NCBI GenBank assembly: GCA_963575745.1
Contig: CAUYUJ010015733.1
Coordinates: 220,636 to 255,635 of the forward strand
From: Prorocentrum cordatum
Lineage: Eukaryota > Sar > Dinophyceae > Prorocentrales > Prorocentraceae
Reading direction: 5' to 3'
Length of the DNA stretch: 35,000 nt
Under the pieces are notes generated by a model. It saw only the letters and a list, made by a program, of their open reading frames with translations, was not told where the DNA came from and ran no database searches. Positions 18,917-30,400 of the stretch are shown here, one piece after another (positions within the stretch are counted from its first letter, which is position 1; each line of letters starts with the position of its first letter). The position numbers were made by a program, and so were the translations under genes.

Positions 18917-19032
18917 GGTTACCACACCTGGCGATTGGTAAGACGTGTATGGTTTAAGGGCTTGGTTACCACACCTTGCGATTAAAGGGCCGAGGGAGTT
19001 CTCGCAGTTTGGGTTACCACGCCTTGCGATGG
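18917..19032 (+). repeat. 47-48-bp tandem repeat, 2.5 units
   Basis: ggttaccacacctggcgatt, ggttaccacaccttgcgatt and ggttaccacgccttgcgat start at 18917, 18964 and 19012. The 73-bp array begins immediately after the last one. Confidence 0.7.
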
Positions 19033-19034
19033 AT

Positions 19035-19704
19035 GTGCGTGAAGGGTGGCACCGAATTTCAGAAATGTGGCAAATCCCTGTGTTTTTGGACCCTGACCCC
19101 GCGGATCTGCGTGAGGGGTGGCACCGAATTTCAGAAATGTGGCAAATCCCATGTGTTTTTGGACCCTGACCCCGCGGATCTGCGTGAGGGGTGGCACCGA
19201 ATTTCAGAAATGTTGCAAATCCCTGTGTTTTTGGACCCTGACCCCGCGGATCTGCGTGAGGGGTGGCACCGAATTTCAGAAATGTGGCAAATCCCATGTG
19301 TTTTTGGACCCTGACCCCGCGGATCTGCGTGAGGGGTGGCACCGAATTTCAGAAATGTGGCAAATCCCTTGTGTTTTTGGACCCTGACCCCGCGGATCTG
19401 CGTGAGGGGTGGCACCGAATTTCAGAAATGTGGCAAATCCCATGTGTTTTTGGACCCTGACCCCGCGGATCTGCGTGAGGGGTGGCACCGAATTTCAGAA
19501 ATGTGGCAAATCCCATGTGTTTTTGGACCCTGACCCCGCGGATCTGCGTGAGGGGTGGCACCGAATTTCAGAAATGCGGCAAATCCAGTGTGTTTTTGGA
19601 CCCTGACCCCGCGGATCTGCATGAGGGGTGGCACTGAATTTCAGAAATGTGGCAAATCCCGTGTGTTTTTGGACCCTGACCCCGCGGATCTGCGTGAGGG
19701 GTGT
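19035..19704 (+). repeat. 73-bp minisatellite, about 9 units
   Basis: Units of 72-73 bp run tgcgtgaggggtggcaccg, aatttcagaaatgtggcaaa, tccc[a]tgtgtttttggaccctg, accccgcggatc. They are nearly identical, differing by single substitutions and by presence or absence of an A before TGTG. As 73 is not divisible by 3, the open frame shifts with every unit, so the short ORFs here are not a repeat protein. There are no variable spacers. Confidence 0.93.
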
Positions 19705-19950
19705 CGATTTCGAGCCCCCCCAGCAGTTCAGACAACGCGCCCAGGAGGTGCTAAAATGTCGGTTTGGGCCTCCCCCCCCTCGCGCGGTCAATCAACTAGT
19801 TACAATAACCAGCAAGAAGCAGAACTGTAACACTGGAAACTACCGGCGGATTTGTATGTCCTGGGGCCCCTTCATTTTTGGCAGTCCTCGCGCCAGCACG
19901 ATGGCTGTACGATCAGGGACGTTTACAAAGCGCACCGCGACGCCAGCTCT

Positions 19951-20118
19951 AAGTCGGGCCTGTCCCTCTACAGGAGGCATTTGTTCAAAACTAGTATAAA
20001 AAAGAGATCGTCTGGGGACTGATGTTGTTTCACCACTGTGGAGTGTGTGGTTGATTACGTTTCGGGTATGTGTCACCTGTCCTCTCAAATCCGCCTGGAG
20101 GAGGACATGCCCGACCCA
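19951..20118. mobile_element. MITE family M1, copy 2, with 11-bp target duplication
   Basis: The element runs from aagtcgggcctgtcc to ggacatgcccgaccca and is flanked by identical acgccagctct at 19940-19950 and 20119-20129. The inner inverted repeats (ctacaggaggcatt against aatccgcctggagg) extend the terminal repeats to about 28 bp. It shares its interior with 17130-17283. The duplication length fits a Mutator-type mechanism. Confidence 0.82.
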
Positions 20119-20139
20119 ACGCCAGCTCTGGCCCAACAG

Positions 20140-20310
20140 CTCTGGCCCACCACGCTTCTGGCGCGACGCGCCGAGCGCGCCCCAGCCCCCCGGGCATCAG
20201 CGCCCCGAGCTGCTCCCGGCCTCCCGTCCCGCGAAGCGGAGCGACACGCCACCAGCTTGCTGCAGGGCGTGGCGTGTCGCAGGGCCGCCGCCGCGACAGG
20301 CTACAGCGGA
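20140..20310 (+). repeat. Dispersed repeat family R5, copy 1
   Basis: From ctggcccaccacgc to gggccgccgccgcgacag this matches 29260-29420. Both copies carry gcgaca/gcgcc and the inverted tggcgtgtcgc near the right end, suggesting a hairpin or MITE. A partial duplicate of the right end (tgtcgcagggccgccgccg) lies at about 20480-20510. Confidence 0.65.
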
Positions 20311-20726
20311 GGCCCATGCCAAGAAGCAGCCTGCTTGCCCCCAGGGTGCCCTGGGCGTCTTGGGCGTCGATGGTCTTGCCGTGGAAAGCGCGACGTTCCC
20401 ACATGAAGCATCGATGGACGTCTTGGGGTCTCAGGTTTCTTGTGGAAGGTTTCTTGTGGACGGGCCTCCAATGTGTTGTGTCGCAGGGCCGCCGCCGCGA
20501 CAGGCTAAAGCACAGGTTCCTAACTGCAGGTTTTTTTTTGTAAGCAGAGCCAGCATCCACTGGCGGCGTCGACCTCCTCAGTCCCACAGGAACTCGGCGA
20601 AGGCCGCAGACCCGGGAGGCGAGCCAGGGCCCGGGCGGCCTGGGCAGAGAGGGGAGAAGAGGCTGACGGGGGGGAGGGAGGAAGGGGGGCGATGCGAGCC
20701 GATCGTTGGAGCTCGACCCCGTCGTG

Positions 20727-20728
20727 GT

Positions 20729-20811
<83 letters not shown>

Positions 20812-21065
20812 GGTGAGATGAAGATGATGATAGATGATGAAATGATGGTGTGATGATGATGATGGAGATGCTGATGATGATGATGATGATGATGATGTGA
20901 TGAGATGATGCTGATGCTGATGATCTGAATATGCTGATGATGAGGAGGTGCTGATGATGATGGAGATGGTGATGATGATGCTGATACTGATGATGTTCTG
21001 ATGATGCTGCTGATGATGATGATGATGTATGATGCTGATGATGACGATGATGATGAATGATGATA

Positions 21066-21149
<84 letters not shown>

Positions 21150-21165
21150 CATCATCATCATCAAT
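20727..21165. repeat. (GAT)n microsatellite, about 440 bp
   Basis: GAT/ATG array with interruptions (gatgctgat, gatgtgatga). At about 21148 it switches from GAT to ATC repeats, making a palindromic junction centred on GATC. Poly-Met, poly-Asp and poly-Ile frames are artefacts. Confidence 0.92.
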
Positions 21166-21176
21166 GAGATGAGAAA

Positions 21177-21245
21177 GAGGAGGAGGAGGACGAGACGAAG
21201 AGGAGGAGGAGGAGGAGGAGGAGGAGGAGGAGGAGGAGGAGGAGG
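21177..21245. repeat. (GGA)n microsatellite
   Basis: Purine-only GGA/GAG array directly after the GAT tract. Confidence 0.85.
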
Positions 21246-21282
21246 AAGGCGCAAAACTGTCTGACACCCCGCGGCACAGCGC

Positions 21283-21395
21283 AACGCCGCTCAGTGGGGT
21301 GGTGCGGCGTTAACACCGCGCCGTTCCCTATGCGGCATGGAGCGGCGTAGGCTTCCGAGGCATCCCAGAGCTCGTATGGACCAGGCGCGTAATAT
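21283..21395 (+). repeat. Dispersed repeat family R6, copy 1
   Basis: Related to 24225-24365: shared gcgcaacgccgc, agcggcg, gtaggttcc-like, ttcccagag/atcccagag and ctcctatgga/ctcgtatgga blocks in the same order. It ends just before the first eS7 exon. Confidence 0.5.
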
Positions 21396-21409
21396 TGTCT
21401 GATGCGCAG

Positions 21410-21481
21410 GAGCCGCACGCTGACCGCTGTGCACGACGCCATCCTTGAGGACATCGTGGGCCCCACCGAGATCGTCGGCAG
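21410..21481 (+). CDS. RPS7: eS7 exon a
   Basis: 72 bp. The acceptor is gtctgatgcgcag before G; the exon encodes [16 protein letters not shown] then GPTEIVG and ends GGCAG before GCGGAAAG (GC donor). It enters in the third base of an Arg codon. Gly replaces the usual Phe/Tyr before PTEIVG. Confidence 0.88.
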
Positions 21482-24400
21482 GCGGAAAGCGGGAGGAGAG
21501 ACAGCGACGGCGGCGGGAGGAGCGGGAAGGCAGCAGCAGGAGCGCTCAGGGGAGCACGAGGGCGACGAGGGAGGAGGAGGAGGAGGAGGAGGAGGAGGAG
21601 GAGGAGGAGGAGGAGGAGGAGCAGAAGGCAGAAGAGGAGGAGGAGGAGGAGGAGGAGGAGGAGGAGGAGGAGGAGAAGGCAGAGGAGGAGGAGGAGGCGG
21701 AGGAGGAGGAGGAGGAGCGGGATCAGGAGGGGGGTAGGGAAGGAAAGGAGAGGTAGAGGAGCAGCGCGGCAGCAGCAGGAAGAGCAGGATGATGAATGCA
21801 ATGGGAGGGGGAGGAGGCGGGAGAAGCGAGGGGGGCGGAGGAGGAGCCGGAGGAGGACGGGGATAGAGAGGCTATCGAGGAGGTCGAGGAGGAGCGAGAG
21901 CAGGGGGAGAACGAAGAGGTGGACCAGGAGGTGGTCGTGGAGGACCGATCTCGCAGGCCCCGCGGGCCCGACGGCTTGAGCGAGCGGCCTGTCCGGCACT
22001 CAGCTCTCGCCGCTTGAGGGAGGCCATCGCCGTCTCCTCCTTACAGTCGGGTGCGTCCACATCTCGCCCCGCCTCTCCTCTCGCCGCGCCTGCGTCCCCA
22101 TCGCCGCCTCCTCTGCTCCTCCACCTCTTCCTCGTCCTCCTCGTGCGGCAGCCTGCCTCCTCGCGCACGCCGGCCCCGTGGCTGAGCATCAGGAGGGAAC
22201 AAGGCACACAGACACAATGAATCGTCGAGCCCCAGGGAAATGTGGGAAACTATGGGAAGTGGGGGGGAAGACGAAAATCCACGAAATACGGAGAGACATG
22301 GGGACTTCTGGGATTTGTGTCTATTTGTGTGTGTGTGTGTGTCCCTGGGCCCCTTCAGAATATATCCTCCGGCGCAGAGCCCGCCGACTGTTGCCTTGCG
22401 CCCGCGGCGGAGGCCATCGCCGCCCGCGCGCTCCCAGGCGCTCCCTGGGCCGAGGCGCCAGGAGCGCCGGGACGAGGCGGGCGAGGATCGGCACGGGCTC
22501 TCTGTTGGGCTCACGTGCTTTCAAGCAGTGGCGAAGCGTCCTGGCTTGCCTGCAGGCCCACCAAGCAATGTTCTGAGAACCTTTTGTGGTTTGCGCGAAG
22601 TGTTCTTGAAACAGTTCTGGCTGGGACTGTCTTGTTTTAGCACATGGGGCTTGTGTTCTAAGAACATGGTTTTTGTTCTTAGAACATTTTGGGGTTCCAA
22701 GAACACTTCGTGGTAGGCCAATAGGCATGCCAGGACGGTCGGCCCCTGCTCAATACTTGGCATCGCTCGGACGTGTGCATGGTTTCTTCTCGGCGAGGAC
22801 CCTCGGGGGGCATCTCGGGGCCATCTGGTGGAGCACGCTCACGCACGACACCCGATGGCGTGCACGGGGGATGGACGTCCGAGCGAGGCGCGATGCCTGG
22901 CGAGCGTGACGGGGCTCCCGCTGGCAGAGCCCCTGGGCTGGTCCGCGCGGGCAGCGGGGGGGGCCGCTCGCGACCCCGCGTGCTTGGGGAGGGCGCGGGC
23001 CCGCGAGGCTGGGCCACGGCAGGCCGCGGCAGCGGCGCGGAGGGGGGGCGGGCGGGGGGGGGGGGCGGCGCGCAGCGGCGGCGGCGCGGCGACGCCCGCG
23101 CGGGGGGCAGGCGCGGCAGCGGTGGAGGGAGGGCGGCGCGCAGCGGCGGCGGCGCGGGCAGGCGCCCAGGTGGAGGGAGGGCGGCGCGGCAGCGGCGACG
23201 CCGCGGCAGCGGCGCGCCGCGGCGACGCCAGCCGGGGTGTGGTGTGCGATCGGCACTGCTGGGGCCTGGGGGGCACGACACCGTGCTCGCCGGGCCTCCT
23301 CGGGGCGCGGGAGAGCTCCATCGAGATCCCCGCGCGCGCCCCCAGGGTGCCCCCCAGGATGTTCCCCGGGGTGCCGGCTGCAAACCACACCCTCTGCAAA
23401 CCACACTCTTTGGAATCGCCGATAGAGGTCTGGGATGCCCCTTGGCGGCCGCGCAGCAAGACCGCGCTTCTCACGGCGTGCAATCGGGTTCGCTTGCATG
23501 TGATTTCCCCCCTCCTCCTCCCCCCCATCCCGTCCCTGTCCACCGCCTATACTGCTGGGCCGAAGCGGCGTGCAAGCGAGCTTCGACTTGCACGAAGTCC
23601 AGAGCTCGGGCCTCGCCAGGCCTCCCCCCACCTCCCCCTGCCTGCAAGGAAGCTTGCCAGAGCCCGAAGAGAAGCACGGCCTCCGAGGGCGGGAGGTCGA
23701 ACGCCCGGCCTCACATCTGGGCGTGGCTCTGGGGCCCCGGGTCGTGGGGCGGGATGGGCCGTCGTTGAGCGTTGTGTTTCCCACAGCTCCAAATGGCAGG
23801 ACACAGCCATACCTCAGGAAACAAAAACTCACTGCGAGGGTCTCTGGGCCTCCCAGAGTTCGCGGGATGCGGGCTCGGGAGAAGGGGCCAGGGGCAACGT
23901 CAGGGGGGGCATAGGGCTCGGGGGTGAGCGCATCGACCCCCCATCGCCCATTGATCGCCGACAGGGGCCCGATAGCCCACACCGCCCAGGCCCGTGCGAA
24001 CTCGCGACCGAGATCCTCTCGCCGATCCGTCGGCGATGTATCGCCGATTCCAGGCCGCTGTTTCCGCCCCCTTGAGCCGGTCGCCCCTGGTCGTTGCCCC
24101 TCACGAGGGCGGGATTGCCCGTCCTGTCCTCAGGAGCTGCTTGGAAGCAAGAGTTCGCAGCTTGCCAGGGCACCAGTCAGCGTGGATGCCAGGCAGCAGG
24201 CGCAGGGCCGCCCGACGCCGCGCAACGCTGCCCGACGCCGCGCGACGCCGCCCCCGCGCAACGCCGCGCAGCATCGTTCAGCACCGCACCGTTCGCTGAG
24301 CGGCGCTGCGCGGTGTAGGTTGCCAGGCCGCTTCCCAGAGGCTCCTATGGATCGGTTCCGCGCGAAGGATGAGTAGGCGGACCAGGCGGCACGTGCTGCT

Positions 24401-27400
24401 GACGCCCCAGATCAAGGTTCCTGGAGGCATCCAGAGGCCCGCCTCTGGCCAAAGACGTTAGAGACCCCTCCCGACGTCGGCCCTCGAGGGTCGAGGGCAA
24501 CACTTGGCAGGACCAGGGGGTTGCGGGAGGAGGATTTACTGCCCTGGCGAAGGAGCGTGTGTGTGGAAACGCACTACCATCTGCGAGAGCAAAGTGGACG
24601 ACATCAGAGACAGGCTTCAGAGCTTGCAGAACGAATTGACGTCGACAGTGGCACCAGCTTTCTTGCAATCAGGATGGTGGCCGCGCGTTAGAGGGCCCCA
24701 CGGATTACTGTGCAAGACTACTTAGTGAGGAGGACGAGGAGGAGGAGGAGGAGGAGGAGGAGGAGGAGGAGGAGGAGGAGGAGGAGGAGGAGGAGGAGGA
24801 GGAGGTGGAGGTGGAGGAGGAGAAGGAGGAGGAGAGAGGAGGAGAGGAGGAGGAGGAGGGGAGGGAGGAGAGGAGGAGGAGGGAGAGGAGGAGGAGGAGG
24901 AGAGGAGGAGGAGAGGAGGAGGAGGGAGAGGAGGAGGAAGGAGGAGGAGGAGAGAGGGAGGAGGGAGGAGGGGAGGGAGGCGAGGAGGAGGAGGAGGCGG
25001 AGGCGGAGAGGCAGAGGGATGGAGGAGGAGGAGGAGGAGGAAGGAGAGGGTGAAGAGGAGGAGGGAGGAGGAGAGGAGGAGGAGGAGGAAGAGGGAGGAG
25101 GAGGAGGAGGAGGAGAGAGAGGAGGAGAAGAGGAGGAGGAGGAGGAGGAGGAGGAGGAGGGGAGGAGGAGGAGGGAGGAGGAGAGGAGGAGGAGAGGGAG
25201 GGGGGAGGGGGAGCAGCAGCAGGACGTGGCGATGGGGTGCACGGCATGAGGGGGCGCGGCATCGGAACGGGGTAGCGGCGGCAGTCTGCTTGCTCCAGGT
25301 TAGCTCGGGCCAGGAGAGCGTACACCCCACAGCTGATCCTCCCCTCTCCTTTGTATGATGTTTTCGTCGCCTGTTGTCCTTAGTTGCTACCGAGCGCTTG
25401 GTGCCCGACGTCGCCGCTGACGATCCCAGCAAACGCCTGTTTCTTGTTCTTGGGTTATGGTTCCAACCGACTTCACGCAGCCTTGACCGCCAGAAACAAT
25501 TTCGAGCACCGAGAACATATCGAAACTGGAGGGTTTTCACGTGTCGGGCCCCGGGAGGCGATATTTGTTCGACACTGTTTCGATACTGTGCTGGGTGCTC
25601 GGAATTGTTCATGGGATGTGGCCCTTAAGTCCGATGGAGCAGAATAGCTCTTGGGGCCCGTGGAGCCCAGGCGGCCCGCTCCAGCCGCGGACCCGCCCCC
25701 TCTGCGCACAGTCGCCGGGCGGCGAAAGGCTGGCAGAGGGCCGCCAGGCTGGCGGAGTTCGCCGTGGGCCACCGCGGGGCCGAGGCTTGAGACCGAGGTC
25801 GTTTCGGGGAGGACACCGCGGTGTTCCTCGTGCTTGTTGGATGTTCTTGTGCATCCTGGGGAGGGTACCCCTGGATGTTCTGTGTGTCTTGGCCGACGGA
25901 GAGTCTCACGTTCTGGGAGGGTGTTCTTCTGGCCTATCGGTCCGACTGTGTGAAGGAACCGGGCGTGTCCAGAGTTCTTGTGTGTCCTTCGGAGGCGGGA
26001 AGGAATTGCATCTAAACACAAGCTTTCGGGTCTCCGCGCGGATGTCTTGGATGGGCGTTGAACCCCCCCTGACCTGACGGCGCCTCCGGCGCCGCCACTG
26101 GTGCGCTTCGCGCGCCAGGGGGGGAGGTCTAGCGCAGATCCGAGAAGCCCGCACGAACCTCAACAGTTTATGCTTATGCGGTTTGGTCTTCCACTAGTGC
26201 TGAGTTCGTTCAATGCCGGCAGGGACTGGCTGGATCCTGAAGTCTCGGCGGTTTCACTTTCCACACCGGGGCTACAGTCATCGCGCATAGCAAGGGTGCG
26301 CGACTTTCCCAGGTTGCCCTTGCATCCTTCCCTTTCGGCCCATCCTCGGCCGCTTTCGTCGGCCGCGCCCGGCTCGCAAAGCGTCGACATGGCCTTCCAA
26401 GGCCCTTGCATTCTTATCGTGCGTCCTCCTTACACGGGTTGACTGTGTTTTGACTGCCACCTCCAGCCGTGCAGGCTGGGGCGCTCGGAGGCGAACTGTG
26501 TCCTGAGTTCTTCTGGCCGATCTCGGGTTCTCCGGGCCCAGGGCCTTCCCAGCGCCCTGAGGCCGTCGAAAAAGGTCCCGATCAGGATGCTGAGTTCGTT
26601 TGGCCGACCCGAGGCTCCCAGGGCTCTCTCAGGTCCCCAGGACCGTCGAACAACTACTCAGGATGAAAGGCTGGTCCCCAGGGAATTCCCCAGGGTCCCT
26701 GGCCCGTTTCTATCAGGACCTTTCCTTCATGCCGTGAGGCGGCGGAAGCAATGTGGGGGTGTCTCCGACCAGGTCGTCAACTCGTGTCTGTGTCTCACAT
26801 GCAGGAGTCGTGCGGGTCGCCACCGGTCACTTCGACATTTCGTTCGGACCTGAACGGCGGGCGATGCAGCCAAGGCTGTGCAACAACTTTCTGTATTTTG
26901 TTTGCGACAATCATCCACAGGGGGTTGCCGACCCATCGTTCGAGCATTGACAAACATCAGCAATCAACAGGGCCGCCTCCTCTGGGGGAAGGCGGTGGAA
27001 GGTCGGCAGAAGAAGTAAAAGGTGATACGCCACCATTGTGAGATGCAGGGTTCCCAGAGTCGGTCAAGTGGTAAATAAGGCTCTTCCCTTTTTCATGCCA
27101 CGTGGCTGGGCTCGGTTCTGGGGGCTGGTTGCCGTGACTCGGCTTACGGGCCTCTGGAGCAAGGAGGAGGAGGAGGAGCAGGAGGTAGAGGAGGAGGAAC
27201 AGGAAGACGAGGCGGAGGAGATGGAGGGGCAGGAGAGGAAAGGAGGGAGGGAGGGAGGGATGGAAGGAGGATGAGGCGGAGGAGGATGTTTCTGGAAGCG
27301 TCTAGATATTTCTGAAGGGTCTGTCTGAATTGTTGTCGCTTCGCGAATCCCCACCAGCCCATCCAGAAACGATGCCCAGAGGAATTGCCTCGATCAGAGA

Positions 27401-30400
27401 AGTGGGCAGCACACAGAGGAAGCCATTATGAGACATCTTGGGATATCTTGAGCCATCTTGGAGGTCATTTTGGGCTCTCCCAGACGCTCTTGGAGTCATC
27501 TTAATCCGTGCCCCCCCCCAAGAGGCCTCCATGTGGCTAAAACCTGTGTAGAATCAATGATTAGGCATTCTCGCCGAGGCCTCTTGGAGCATCTTGGGTG
27601 CATCTGGGGGGGCTCTTGGGGCCTCTTGGGGGTCTCTTGGGGGCCTCCGGGGGGCCTCTTGGGGGCCTCTTGGGGCCATTTTGGGGCCATCTTGGGACCT
27701 CTTGGGGCTTCCTGGGCGCTTCTTGGGGCCATCTTGGAAGAGATCGATCAAACAAGAGGGGGGGTTCAATTAGCGCCCCCCCTCGGAAGCCCCGAAGAGG
27801 CCAAAATCGTCCCAAAACCTAAGGAAAATCAATGATTTTTGCTTTCTCGCCTTTTCGCTTCCGGACGCTCTAACTACCCGCGGCCCCCCCCGTCCAGGTC
27901 CAGGGGAGGGGGTAGGGGGAGGGGTAAACCCCTCCCCAAGGGGGAAGAGGGAGGGGTGGAAGAGGATCTGTTCTAGACCACCTACGCCCAGAGGGCTGGT
28001 GGGATTTGTCTGAAGGCTTTTTGAGGTGTCCAGAGGTTTTTAGAATCTGTCGGAGGCTTCGGAAAGGCTTCTTTGCACTCAGAGGGCGGGTAGGGCTGGA
28101 GGAGGATGAGGGAGAGAGTTAGCATGAGGAAGTGGAGAGGACAAAGGATGGTGGTACCGTAGGACCGACTAAGGGCAGATGAATGGCGTGATGGAGGCAG
28201 GATGAGGGATTCACGGTGAGAGGTGACGGTGAGTGGGGGAACTCGCGTGTCGAGGTAGGGAAGGAGATGAAGGCGGAGGAGGAGGAGGAGTGACGAGGAA
28301 GGGTCGGAGGAGGATGAGGAGGATGAGGAGGAGGAGGGCGAGGACGAGGAGGAGGCGGACGAGCATCAGGAGCCAAGCACGGTCAAGCACGCTGTAGCCT
28401 GGAAGGCGCACGCGCATCAGCGCGGACGGCACGAAGTTGATGAAGATTTTTCTGGACCCGAAGGACAAGGACAAGGCGGAGGTCGGGGGACGCGACGCGC
28501 CGCCCGGGCGCAGAGGTGTGGTACCCGGGCGCTGCCTTTTTGATTTCTCTTGGGAGACATGTCCTGGCTTTGTCCCGAAACTTCGGCATCTGTGGGGCCA
28601 TGGGGGAGGACGAGGACGAGGAGGAGGAGGAGGAGGAAGGGAAAAGGAGGAGGAGGTGGAGGAGGGAAATGATGCGGATGATGAACAGGATGGGGAGGAG
28701 GAGGAGGAGGAGGAGGAGGAGGTGGAGGAGGGATGGGCGGAGGAGAGGAGGAGGAGGGATAGGAGGAGGAGGAGGAGGAGGAGGAGGGAGGAGGAGAGGA
28801 GGAGGAGGAGGGAGGAGGTGAGGAGGAGGAGGAGGGAGAAGGAGGAGGAGGAGAGGTAGGAGGAGTGAGGAGGAGGAGGAGGAGAAGGAGGAGAAGGAGG
28901 AGGAGGAGGAGGAGGAAGAGGAGGAAGAGGAGGAGGAGGAGGAGGAGGAGGAGGAGGAGGAGGACCTCGTCGGCTTCTGGCGCCATCCGCAAACGGCCCA
29001 GGAGCGCGAAGAGTAATTCCCAGAGGACCCACAGACAGAAATCGCGAGTTCCCAGACTGGAGAGAACCGTCCGCCAGACGTTTGTGCGAGAGCAGCATGG
29101 CGGCCCTGCTCGAGCGCGTGCGCGGACGTGAGGGCGCCCGGGGGAGCAGCACGTGGTGCATCCCGCCTCTGGCTGGCCATGAGGTCCCTCGTCTCCGGAG
29201 CTTTCCGAGGAGGCATCGCACGGCCAGGATCTTCTGCGTGGCGCGTTGCTCCGCTGGTTCTGGCCCACCACGCCTCGGCGCGACACGCCAAGCACGCGCC
29301 AGTCCCCACGCATACACGTTTCGAGCTTTTTCCAGCCTCTCGCCCCGCGACAGCGGAGCAACAGTATATTCACCTGCACGACCTGGCGTGTCGCTGGGGC
29401 CGCCGCCGCGACAATCTGAGCAAAAGCTCAGAAACTCGTGACCGTATCTTTTTCTCTGAGGAGCGAGGTGTTGACCTCTCCCCTGTGAGTGGGAGACAGC
29501 AGTACGATAGTAAGGCCCGAGGAAGCTGGCGGAGGCAGAACAGAAATAGCGGGGGTCTCGTCAGGAAAAGCTGTGCGGAAGCGAAAGCAGATCTCGCAAG
29601 AGATGCCAACGCCTGACCGCTGAGGCGTCCTTTCCGAAGTCGGCCATCGCTCAAACCATCAAGCTCGTGAGGGCCAGCCCGACTCGATGCCCCAGTCGTC
29701 ATGGTTCATAGCCCCCTGCATGACAGTCCTCTCATCATCCTCTCCCCCCTCCCTCCCCCCCCCTGGGTCCAGGTCGACACGAAGCTTGCCACCTTCTCTG
29801 CGGTTTACAAGAAGCTCACCAACAAGGAGGCCTCGCGCAGATCTGAACGCCCTCCCCTCCCGCCGCGGTGCCACTTCTCCTCCTCGCCTCTTTCCTCGGC
29901 CTCCTCTTCCTCCGCCTCCGCCTCTCTCTCGTTCTTCCCCTCGTCGTGGTCCTCCTCCTCCTCCTTTTCCTCCTCCCCCTCCTCCTCGTCCTCCTCCTAC
30001 ACCCCTCCAGACCTACGATCGCTTCAACAATCGCTGATCAGCTGCCGTCTGCCGCGCACCTCCGCGCGCCCTCGGCCGCCGCTGACAGACACCGTCGGTC
30101 CTGCTGCCGCTCATCCTCCCCACACCATCATTAACCTCCTGCTGTAAGCCGTGGGCGAGGTGGTCCTCGGCGTTGCACCAGCAGGCATTCCTGGCGGGAC
30201 CCCCCGCCTGGGCGAGGGTTCGTGGGAGAGGCGAAGGTCTATAATTTGCTTTGCTCTCGAAGGCCCCTGGTGTTGGCTCCACCTTGACTTCCTCAACCGA
30301 TCCCACATCGGTTCCACATTCAGCCTTCATTTGTTTGGCCCGATTACACATCGAATGGCTTTCGCAGAGGGCCTGCGCGCGACCAGCGCGCCAGCCTCCC

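Noticed and set aside
19035-19704. CRISPR-like array or repeat protein
   Set aside because: Units are contiguous with no variable spacers, and the 73-bp period shifts the reading frame at each unit.
24574-24668. Helical exon-like segment ([17 protein letters not shown])
   Set aside because: It lies inside the large eS7 intron, has no matching splice boundaries, and does not fit eS7. Could be revisited with transcript data.
27449-27463. Spliced-leader remnant on the minus strand (cttgagcc)
   Set aside because: Only eight bases match; they belong to the degenerate atcttgggatatcttgagccatcttgg repeats.
28383-28470. Minus-strand exon reading [18 protein letters not shown]
   Set aside because: It looked protein-like and even has a pyrimidine tract, but it is the antisense of eS7 exon b, which fits a known family and joins in phase with its neighbours.
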